The notes beneath the pieces were generated by a model. It was not told the DNA's origin, ran no database searches, and saw only the letters and a list, made by a program, of their open reading frames with translations. A stretch of 64,000 nucleotides of DNA from Trissonchulus latispiculum (Eukaryota; Nematoda; Enoplea; Enoplida; Ironidae), in assembly GCA_030248195.1 (NCBI GenBank), contig JASAND010020115.1, positions 1-64,000 of the forward strand. Reading direction: 5' to 3'. Both the position numbers and the translations under genes were made by a program. Positions within the stretch are counted from its first letter, which is position 1, and each line of letters opens with the position of its first letter. Below are positions 44,715 through 55,300 of this stretch, piece by piece.

Positions 44715-45815
44715 ATTCCGTTTATAGAGACTGTCTCGCACTCTCACAATCTGTTGAAAGTCCTTTCGTCATGAATCTGTATATGTGCACAAAATATGCT
44801 AAATTATGCCGTAAATAGTGACACATTACCAAATATTTGTATATATCGGTGTGGGTGTCCCGTGGAATCTTTCCCTCCGAAAAATTTTCCCTGTGACACC
44901 GGCATTTGCATGCACAAGAAATGGTGGGAGCAGCTCAAAGCAAACTTGTTTGGAATCAGTTCCTGATTTTTGAATATTTCGGGTCAGAGGTGCTGTAGTG
45001 AGTGACACATTTTAGTTTCGTTCGTTCTTTCATTTGTTGTGCCAGGCCAGGTGCCAAGTAGTCTAATGTCTACATGCCCCGATTTCTACCAATAATACAA
45101 AATGTGTACACCTTTTATTTGGCATACACTAACACGGGGTCAGATTCTTGCTGAATCTACGATGATGTCCAAGAGGATTTACCTCAGAAAAGTACCAACA
45201 TTGTATTGGCATCTACCCCAACTGAGCAAAATCTGCGAATTTTCTATAAATTCTAGCAGAAAGTATAAAATGACAGTATTTATCGAGACCTTTTTTGAAA
45301 AATCTCCAAAATCCGGTATTAATTGCAATACTTAGTGCAAATGGTTTAAGCGTTTACCCCTTGTCATTCTCAGCGAGGAGATGTCCTCCAAACTAATATA
45401 AATAATCGAACGCTAACTGAAGCTATAAGATACTGTAGAGATTCCACTACAGTGAAAACAGAAAAATTCTCTTCAGCAAAGACTCTTCAGGTTAATATCT
45501 ATAATAAACACGTAAATGGGGTGGTTGCATAAATGAACGTATTGCTACTGTACGCTCATCAAAAGTAGGCAGGTTTAAGGATAAAAATAAAGGTTATTTG
45601 AAGTGATGGATGACATCTTTTGGCTCTAGTATTATTTAATTTTTCCAAATTTCTTTTTCCTAATCCGATGCGGACATTGTACGTAATTTACAGCAATTAA
45701 AATTAAATGTAATTGGAAGTTATATGCAGCAAATAGAATTTTACTTTTTATATTGTGTTTTGTTTGGCTCACAGCTACATATAGGTGTAAAGGGCGGGGA
45801 TAGGGGTTTTTGAAG

Positions 45816-46395
45816 TGTGTGGAGGGGAGGAGGACATACATAGTTTCCCTGGAACTTTGGGTCTGGGGGGTAAATCACTTGGTGGGGAGGTCTTCCGCAA
45901 ACACCTATGGGGACCAGCAACAGTTTTCTGGGGGACCGCACTTCATCGTTTCCCCTCATGCACTTGGTTAGCCCCCATCCAATTCCGTATAGCTTAGCTA
46001 ATACTTGGCTCGAGTCTGGAAAATGGCAAATTTTATTAGAATATCATAAAAAACGTTTAGTGTAACTACAAATTGTAGTTGTTTCAAGAAATAAACTAAA
46101 AATTGTGCTCTTTGTAGTAGTCATGTTTGCTTAATTTGTAGTTAAACCTGTAAAAGCTAGCTAAACGACATTAGTTTTGTTAACGTGTCTGACCATTTCA
46201 TCTAATTTGTAGTGACGCAAATGTACAACTACAAATGGCAATAACTGCTCCTACATATACTACAAATTGCAGAGAACTTTGTAGTGACCTTCGTTTAATT
46301 TGTAGTTATTGGTGGTCAGACAGCTTGACGCACGTGTGGAGGGGAGGAGGACATACATATATAGTTTCCCTGGAACTTTGGGTCTGGGGGGTTAA
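45816..46395. repeat. direct repeat of a 60-bp block around CTACAAATT palindromes
   Basis: The block GGAGGGGAGGAGGACATACA...GGGTCTGGGGGG occurs at about 45820-45872 and 46338-46395. Between them, at 46060-46310, AACTACAAATT and AATTTGTAGT recur on both strands about ten times. Probably an element nested between duplicated flanks; ends not settled. Confidence 0.45.
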
Positions 46396-46399
46396 ATCT

Positions 46400-47001
46400 T
46401 GGCCGACCTCGGAAATGTGATTGGGGGGTATCCCCCCCAACCCCCCCCCAGAATTTGGACCTCAGAAATTTCGGAAAATGGCCAAAAAATGCTAAATTTT
46501 CTGTAATTTAGCCCTTTTTTCATCAAAATAAGGCTTGTTCTTAACGTTTTAGGCGTTTTTTTTGCACCGTTTTAAAGCGATTTTCAGCCAAATTTTTAGA
46601 AAAATTTTTCAAAAAGAACATTTTTCGACCAAATTAGCTAAGTTTTTGGGTCCAAAAATCGGGGGGGTGGTAGCCAAAAGTTGGGGGAGGGTAAGTAAAA
46701 AAATCTGGGGGGGGGGAAATTTGGTCGAAAATTTTGGGGGGATATATACCCCCCCTAAGGAAACTCAGGAGGAAGAGGGGACTGTACCAGTTTCATCGGA
46801 AATATTAGTGCGGGCGTGGGTAAATTTTGGACATTTGGTGGTCGACCCCCAAATTGTGATGGGGAGGGGAGTACCTCTTCCCCCCGAACTCCCCCAAAAT
46901 TCGGATCTCAGGAAATCCAAAATTTCTGTATTTCAACTCTTTTTTTCGTGAAAACAACTAACTGGGCTTATTCTGCTAAAAACGGCTGGGGGGCTACCCG
47001 G
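46400..47001. repeat. G/C-homopolymer repeat, inverse of 20.7-22 kb group
   Basis: 46450-46565 is the reverse complement of 21720-21840. It contains G runs and AAAATTTTT blocks. Frames encode artefacts only. Confidence 0.5.
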
Positions 47002-47806
47002 CAGTAGCGGCGCCAGGATTTTTTGAAGGGGGGGCCCGACCCAACCATCCGGCGACCTTTTTTTGGGAAATCCAAACATTTTTGCCAAAGTTTGGCAAAT
47101 TTTATATACCTTCATTTCCCAAAAAATCTCAAATTTTAGCAAAAATTTTTCGATTTTTAGCAAAAATTTTTCAAATTTTTAGCAAAAATTTGCCGATTTT
47201 TAAAAAATTCTTAAAAACACTCAGATAATGCATATAAACAGCTGAAAAATTTATCAAGGGGGGCCCGACACCCGAAAGGGAGGGAGGGGCCCAAATCGCA
47301 AAGGGGGGGGCCCGGGGCCCCCGGGCCCCCCTGGCGCCGCCACTATAGGTGTGTTGGGGGGGGGTGGGGGAGAGACCCCTCCCCCCAAATGGAGGGGTGG
47401 CCAACTCCCCCCTAAAAATTTTTTCCTACCCCTCCCCCCAAATCGATTTTTTCCGACCCCTCCCCCTAAAAATTTTCAAACCCCTACCTAAATTTTTGAA
47501 AATTTTTTGCTAAAAATTCGAAATGTTTCCAAAAAATTCCAAAAATTAGCGAAACATTGCTAGAACTCGCTTAATTAAGCTAAAAATCGTTAAAAATAGC
47601 TGTAAATTGAGAAAATTTTTTAACGAAAACCCGAGTTTTTTAGAATTTTTTCACCGACCCCCCCCCTAGAAAATTTTTCTTATCCCTCCCCCCAAATCGA
47701 CTTTTCGCGACCCCCCCTCCCCCTTTTTTCGCCAAACCCCCCTCCCTACTTTTTTCTAAACCCCCACCCCCACTTTTTTCGCCAGCCACACCTATGGCCG
47801 CCACTG
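47002..47806. mobile_element. 805-bp hAT-like element, CAGTRGCGGC ends
   Basis: Duplication CTACCCGG at 46994-47001 and 47807-47814. Ends CAGTAGCGGCGCCAGG and GGCCGCCACTG, a terminus known from animal hAT elements. An internal CCGCCACTATAGGTGTG junction near 47336 suggests a nested CATAGGTGTA element. Interior is G/C runs and AT blocks. Confidence 0.8.
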
Positions 47807-47819
47807 CTACCCGGTAATC

Positions 47820-48800
47820 TTACACTTACTTTAAGGGGTAAAAAGGTTTTTGATGGCAAGAATTCGACCGAAGTTTGCGAAAATGTGTAGCCAGGGGGAA
47901 AACCCACTTTTTCGGATTTTGGCTGGAACTTTTTTGTTGTAAGGGCTAACTGAGAACTCTATATACCTTCGTACTTGGCGTATATACTTAGAACTTTCTT
48001 TTAAGCCCATTTGCACTTCTCTAGGTTGTACCGTTAGGCCGGTATAATGCAAAAAGTAGCGGGGGAAAAACCCAATGGGAAAAACCCAAATGGGGGTAAA
48101 ATAAACCCACCCTTCACAGGTCCTAACAATTGTCGTAGCGCGATTCTGACACTTCCTGTGTAGAATCCAACTCTTTTTTAGTTAGTATGGATCAAAAAAC
48201 CCGACCTAGATCCCATGTGCCATTGAAAATGCAGCATCAAATGGACAGGTTTCATAAAAGTTTAACACACACACACATATATATAAATATATATATGTAT
48301 ATATATACACACACATATATTATATATTATATATATATATATATATACAAATCATAGAGCACTTTTTGAAAAATACTAAAAACGATGTAATTTGATAAAA
48401 CTTATTATTCTAACGTGTAGAGAATGGTTTTTTTACGAACAATTGGCTATTAAAAGCCACAGTTAGACCTCTGCTGGGTCATCCAGCTCCAGCAGCGAAA
48501 TTGCACTTTTAGCGTTTTTTGCCTCTAGCTACCCAAGTATTTTGTCCAAATCTGACAGCACAGGGTGACGCTGACGCAGCGTCCTCGATAATATCGTACT
48601 GTAGTCCCGAATTGTTTCCCTGTTGAGTTGTTGTTGTTTCAGTGTTTTTTCGCGTATTTCTTTGTCCCAGAGTACTTTTTGGCCGCTTTAGCTGAGCCGA
48701 ACAGCCGATCCGCCGAAATGAGGTTTTTACCGGCTAGCACAGAATTGCTAAGTCCAAATGCAATTTTGAGCTGTTCACGTGAAAGAACTCATTAAACTTA
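47820..48800. other. intergenic, GGGAAAAACCC words and microsatellite
   Basis: GGGAAAAACCCA-like words recur at 47890-48100 and again in inverse form near 49555 and 49910, hinting at an outer element around the 48815 insertion. A CA/TA microsatellite spans 48262-48352. No gene seen. Confidence 0.4.
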
Positions 48801-48814
48801 CTATGTGGATGACT

Positions 48815-49494
48815 CAGGGTTTTTTGGTCCCGGACAAGTGTGCATTTTTTGTGCATTTTTAAAAAATAGTGTGCATTTTGGAAAAAATGTGTGCATTTTT
48901 AAAAATTGCTTATTTTGAACTATAACGTACATATTTGGCCGTAAATTTGTATTCTACCTATTTTTGGCTTTAACTGGACTCCCACACTTTATATATATAG
49001 TTGATGTTTTAATCATGATTTTAGATCTTAACTGGTTAGCACACGTGTATACTGATATTTACGCAAATGCATAACTAACAAATTAACGTATATACATGTA
49101 TATTAATGTATAGGTGTCGGGTTTTGGCATCTGCAATGCAGTGAACCTATTAACTATATATACATATACATATAGCAAAAATATTTCAATAATTAATTAG
49201 TGGCTTTAGTATGAATCAATAATAATTAGTGGCTGAAGAATAAAACAAAGTAAGGTCGTTGCGGCCATGCCATGACCGAAAAATAGTAAGGGAAGCGGGG
49301 GTCTGGGGGCGGCAGCCCCCAGCTAAAAGCTAGAGCTTTTTTAATATTTTAAGCACTTTGGAAATTTTTTAGAGCATTTTGTGGTTAGCGGAAGCAAAAT
49401 TTGACTGTGCATTTATGTATGCATTTTTAAATTTGAGTGTGCATTTTGGAAAAAAAGTGTGCATATGCACAATAAAATGCACAAAAAACCCCTG
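48815..49494. mobile_element. 680-bp hAT-like element with TGTGCATTTT arrays
   Basis: Perfect duplication GGATGACT at 48807-48814 and 49495-49502. Ends CAGGGTTTTTTGGTCCC and, reversed, CAGGGGTTTTTTGTGC. Sub-terminal GTGTGCATTTT words repeat several times at each end. No transposase. Confidence 0.85.
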
Positions 49495-49934
49495 GGATGA
49501 CTTTTGAGCAACTAAGAACCATTTTTGGGAGTTTGGCAGCAAAAGCAAAAATTGGTTTTTCCCACCCCTTGGTTTTCCCCATTTTGTAAAAATTCTGCTG
49601 GCAGCTTGCCAAGCGTATCAGGAAGGCGAGACCGACATTTTTGGAAAGAGCACATGTTGTTCTCATAGAAACTATTAAAAGTTATTATCTATATAACTGC
49701 TATGGAAAATTTTCTACAGGCCTTCAAAAATAGGCAAATTTTGAATTTTTGGAGGGTCGAAAATTTCAAGATTTTCAAAACGCCATAAAATATACAAAAG
49801 CGGTCCGATTTTGCTCAAATTTCGTGTGGGTGGTGGGATGGGCCCTGTCAACTTGCACGCAAAGTTTGAGCCCACTCGCTCATCCTCATCGTCCAAACGA
49901 GAGGGGGTTGGTTTTTCCCTACCACTTGCGGGTT

Positions 49935-52187
49935 GGTTTTTCCCCCCGACCTCTATAAATGTAAGGCGGGAGGGATCCTGGATCCGCCAGTGCCTGCATG
50001 AACATAATCCGTTTTAGTCTAAGTCTTTCCAGTAGTTCAGGGTTGCCCGGCAAATTTTGTCAAAAATTTTGGACGGACCAAAATTTTCAAAAATTTCAAA
50101 GTCTCAAAAAATTGGTAGGAAGAAGCGGAGGCTACAATAATCACCCTCCTGGGTAGTTTTGAACGCTCTTCAAGATTAAAATATTAATTATATTAATATT
50201 AATATTAGGCTATTAAAATCCTATCATAGGGATCGCGGTAGCCTGTGGAACATCCTGTCATCCACCCTAAAACTACCCTGTCTCGTCTTGCTGACATTGC
50301 GTGAGTGATATATAACCGAAATTCGCAACCACTTGCCTTCAGAATACTAATAATGCCAATATGAGTCTATTTGGCATGCACTCATATTGGTGCGTGTACA
50401 AACTTGTCTTCTGCACTTTCCAACCTCACCAAACTCATATTAGCATTTTTCACCAGACTCATATTAGCATTTTACATGATTGTCTTATTCTTAATTTACA
50501 ACCGACAATATTTAGCAATTTACATGTTCCATGTTGACTCATATTCCTTTCTTTGCTCTTTAGGAGCATTTTTATTTCTTGTATACATGTAGCTCATAAG
50601 CCCACACTGGGCGTGGGTTTTATCCCGCAATATGCGAGTGGGTTTTCCCTCTTGACCATACCTCTCCTCCCCGAAATCACCAGCTCACGGGATTTTTGCT
50701 TCACCTACCCCGGAATTTTGTGTGGGCTCCGAAATTCTCGTCTAAAGCAAAACAGGCAAATTTTCCGGCTTCGCACAATTTGGAATTATATTTGTATATA
50801 TATAAAAACTGATTAGAGTAAGTGCAAGCAATTTTGAGAACTTTCGCGTTTTATACATGCAAATCGCCAAAAATACCCGATTTTGACTCATTGCGAAACA
50901 TTCGTTCCTCCGGGGTCGGGGATGCCCCTCCCCCCCCAAATGCTAAGAAATGCCTGGGGGGCCCGGATCGGTGGAAACTGAAGTTGAGGAAACATTTCGA
51001 AAGAATTCCGGCGTTGTCTGACATTGACAATTTTATGGCGTTTGTAAAGCTACTAGGGATCGACCGGATCCAAAATTTTGCCGGATCCGGACCCGGATCC
51101 GGATCCGGATCTAGTCATCAAAATACATACAAATTTTTAAAATTTTGTTCTTTGATTTTGTTAATGATTATGGGGTTTTTCTATGGTTTTAGTAGTGCTT
51201 CATTGCAGGTAGTGAATTAATTTAATAAATTTCAGCAGTTTCGCTGTGTTTGATTCTGCAAATGAGTTAACAAACATTTAGCCTGAAAGAAACAATTTTC
51301 ACTAAGTATCTAAAGAATTTTTGAAACGTGTGGGCCGCAGCCGCAGACATGGGACAGTTTATATACAATCAAAGTTTTTCAAACAAAATCTGCAGAATTA
51401 GTAGATTAACATTACATTAACTTCTTACATGGGCCTGAGAAAAACTTAAACATAAAACCTATATATATACTTGAACATTTTAAAAATTTCACTGAAGTTA
51501 AACTTTTTGAGTTTAGAAGACGGTTAGGCTTACTTGTCTAATAATTTTGCAATACATAAGAAATGGTTAAACGCTGTAAGTAGACATAAAATTTTGCTAC
51601 TACCGAGAAACCAATTTTTGTTAAAAGCATCTCTTAAAAATTCAGAAAAGCACAAGTTAATTGGGAAAACCCAACACGCCAAGGAGTCTTATAATTGCAA
51701 ACTTTGTTAAATTTTTGTCTGTAGATGTCTTAAAATAACAACTCATGGCGACCTATTTAACACTAATTTATTTAAAAATTACATAATTATGGAAAATATG
51801 TAGAAATTCATTTGGCATGACTTGGGCAAAAAAATTAGTTAACAAAATATCAAAGTCTACTTATTCGAGCTCAGTTGAATATTAAGATTCATGGGGGGTC
51901 TGGGGGCGGTAGCCCCCAGTAAAAGCCACACTCTTAGCACGAAAAATCGCTTCTAGAAATTAATTTAGACCACTCCAGGCATTTACAATTTGAGTTTCAG
52001 TAATAAATTTCCTTTGGTTTGTTAACTGCAAAAAAGATCCGGATCCGGATGGTTTTTCTGCCGGATCCGGATATCCGGTCGATCCCTAAAAGCTACATAT
52101 TAGTTTTGTTTCAGATAATACTCTTCTATTGCAGATTATTTTCCAATTGCTTTCCATAATCTCTGTCTGTACAATTGAGAAGTCAGC
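49935..52187 (+). promoter_or_regulatory. upstream region and 5' UTR of SR gene copy 3
   Basis: Matches 29090-30142 in patches, interrupted by unique sequence and by the 51054-52088 element, which sits about 100 bases before the start codon. Acceptor-like TTTTGTTTCAG at 52105-52115 and CTATTGCAG near 52135 are conserved with copy 2. Confidence 0.4.
51054..52088. mobile_element. 1.0-kb hAT-like element with GGATCC end arrays, just upstream of copy 3
   Basis: Perfect duplication AAAGCTAC at 51046-51053 and 52089-52096; copy 2 is empty near 30045. Ends TAGGGATCGACCGG and inverse, then (GGATCC)n arrays at 51066-51112 and 52036-52080. Interior matches 53935-56623. It carries no gene but lies between the conserved upstream block and the 5' UTR. 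Confidence 0.92.
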
Positions 52188-52314
52188 ATGGGCGACGTTG
52201 CTCGAAGATCCCAGATTTTCATTGGTCGACTGAGTCGAGACACTCGGACGGAGGAATTGCAGCGGATATTTTCGCGTTATGGACGTCTGACTCGGTGCGA
52301 CATGAAGCTTGGAA
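52188..52314 (+). CDS. copy 3 exon 1
   Basis: 127 bases, residues 1-42 plus one base, donor gtaagt. Silent changes against copy 2 include CGA/CGA-TTG to CTG at Leu15 and CGC-TAT to CGT-TAT. Confidence 0.92.
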
Positions 52315-55300
52315 GTAAGTGTTGATAATTTTTGTGCTCTTTGGCTCAAGCCGCATCAGGGTTGGTCGAGACCGAGACCAGTTTCATAAAAGTTGTCGAG
52401 TCCGCGAGTCGTCGAGTAGTCATTTACTCGGATTACATTGTTTCTTTGGAATTGAAAACTAAACAGCAGTCACTGAAGTTTAATTTCTGGTCGGTGTAAT
52501 TAGTAGGACAATGTAAAATATGTAGTTCCACGGTAGAAATATTAAGCTTTTAAAATTTTCTAAAAATTTGTCGAGTAAAATTTTTACATTGAAAAGTTCT
52601 CGAGTCAAATTTGACTAGAGAACTCGACTCGAGAACTAACAGCTATTTTTCAACAGTACTCGCGTTTCAGGATCACAAGTCACCGACATTTCGAGCGTAA
52701 ATCAGGTACTCGACTCGACGACTAGACAAAGTTTTATGAAACTGGCCCCAGGGTACCGAGACCGAGACTGGCCAAGTCTCGGATTTTGGGCGAGACCGAA
52801 ACCTAGACTAGCACTTTCAAGCTTAAACTTAATTTCTTCCAGTTTTTAAGGCTTAGGCCCAGTGTTTGGGGCTTTAACACATAAAACATGCGGTTGCAAG
52901 GTGTTCGTCTACAGAACTTACGGTCCTAGGTTCGAACCCCGCTGCTCCAATGCTTTCGCAAATCCCCTTGAGCAAGGGACTAAGCACTTATCGGTTCGCC
53001 GTGGGCTCCAGCCAACCCAGCTGTCTATCCTTAACTGGTCGGTAAATGGGTACCACTGCGGTGGGAAGGTAACAGGAGTCTGTTCTGGCGTAATGCCTGA
53101 TGAAGGGCTGCCCCCCCCTCCACAGATGTACGTAGTCAACATTAGAGTTGTCGCTCCTGGTTTCGGGCTGTGAATCCGGAGATAAGCACCGGCACCCTAT
53201 AACATTCTGTAGGTTGGAGTTCTCTCCAGGTGTCACTTTACCTTTACCTGTAAAAAACCCTGCTTATAAGCATAAGCCCCCTCACGTAAAACATGTTCGC
53301 TTTAACTAACTGTCTAGCTTTTACGTATGCCTTGTTCAAATTTTAGGTTATGGTCTGGCATATGCGTTTGTGGACTTCGAAGACATTCGAGATGCGGAGG
53401 TAAAGATTTTTATACTTAATTTTGAATATATATAAATGCTTGCTTTTAGTTGTCAGTAGAGTACATATTAGGCAGTATATGCCCACAAGAATATTCTCGC
53501 TGACCAAAGTCTTGCAGTTTTGCCGTGGTTCAGTTTCAGCACACTATAAATTTATCTTAGATGGTCGGATTCGTTTGCTTCCCCCATCGCGTCATTTCCC
53601 CGTAATAATTCTGAACCTGGATTTAATTGTCACTGTTGTGGGGGATGGGCAGCCTTACAAAAATCAATATACGTACGTATATATTTTATTCTTCCTGCAA
53701 GATGCGGACACCTACGCTTTTGGGTACAGAAAGAAATTTTAGAACAATTTTAGGTGAAATTTGGAAAAATTATATACGTATATATAAGACCCGCGGAGCC
53801 GCGCCCCTTTTTGGGTGGAACCCCCCCCGCATTTTGAAATCCGAGAATATTGTTTAGATTTTGTACACCTGATACGTTTATAAGTTGCAGTATTCCCTGC
53901 GATTGTTTAATTGTTTAAAGAGGTGTGTATATACTAGGGATCGACCGGATCCAAAATTTTGCCGGATCCGGATCCAGTTTGGATCCGGCCGGATCCGGAT
54001 CCGGATCTAGTCATCAGAATACATGCAAATTTTTAAAACTTTGTTCTTTGATTTTGTTAATGTTTATCGGTTTTTTGTGGATCTGGTAATGTTTTAATGC
54101 TGATAGTGAATTTATTTAATACGTTTCAACAGTTTCTCTTTGTTTGAATGCTGCAAATGACTTAAACATTTAGCTTGAAACAAACAATTTTCGCTAAGTA
54201 AGTATATAACGAATTTTTGAAATGTATGAATATGCCGCAGCCGCAAACATGGAACAGTTTACAATCAAAGTTTTTCAAAAAAATCAGCTTAAGTAGATTA
54301 ACATTAACATTAACTTTTACATGGAGCTTAAGAAAAATAAAACCAATGTTGGTGCTGAAAATAGTTATTTACGAATAAATAATTCAAGTTATAGTTTTAT
54401 TAGCAACCTGGATTTTCAATTTAAAAAACGTTTTGATCCAGTTAATTCGATTATGTTGTCGCAAACCGGCAGTTAAATTCTTTGTAGCAGCGGCTGAACT
54501 AGCAAGACTCACCGCAACCGATGCGAAAACAAACTCCGAATTTTCGTTTTAATTAAATATATATTAGAAACGAAATCGTTAGGATGAAAGTAGTCAGCAC
54601 GGCTCATTTACGTATATATGCTTGTATTTATCTATTTATGTATTCAGTATATTTGTGAAACGGCAGTACATGCTCATAAAATTCTTTAAATTTGCTGATC
54701 TATTTTACTTGGAACCATCTTAAAAATTCCACTAAAGTTAAATTTTTTGAGTTTACAAATCAGTTAAACTTACTTGTCTAATAATTTTGCAATATATATA
54801 TATAAGTATGAGAATAGGAAAATATCAAAACGTGGACACCCAGAAATCTAACCAACCTTAATCACGCGACCGGTTTCGGAACCGACGTGGTCCCTTCATC
54901 AGGCGACTCCTGGCTATCACTCGCTGCAAACGTTCCTGAGGGGCTATTGGATTCCGTATTCGAATGGGAGGGCAGGCTAAAAATTCGGGGGACAGGGGGG
55001 CACGTTGGACACTTCCGGGAGGAAGGGGGACCTGGGAAGGCCGGGGGGCGCTCCTGTGTTCAGTAGAATGGATGCTAACAATGTCAGACTCGGAAGGTGG
55101 GGACTTGTTGAAACGAAGGATATGTTCCCAATTTAAATTGAGAGGATAGTCCGTACAAAGTTGGCTAATCCACCGTTTTTCTTTCTTCTTTCTGATGTTT
55201 TCATCTGTTGCACCGTCGATCACAGACACCAATAAATCAGTTAAATCGTGACAATGATCTCTGAAATCACAAGAGAGCGGTTTGTTAGTGACTGATCTCT

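Noticed and set aside
54850..54910. Reading the Arg-rich C-terminus of the palindrome frames as a nucleic-acid-binding tail
   Set aside because: That stretch is the hammerhead core read as protein; RNA structure explains it better.
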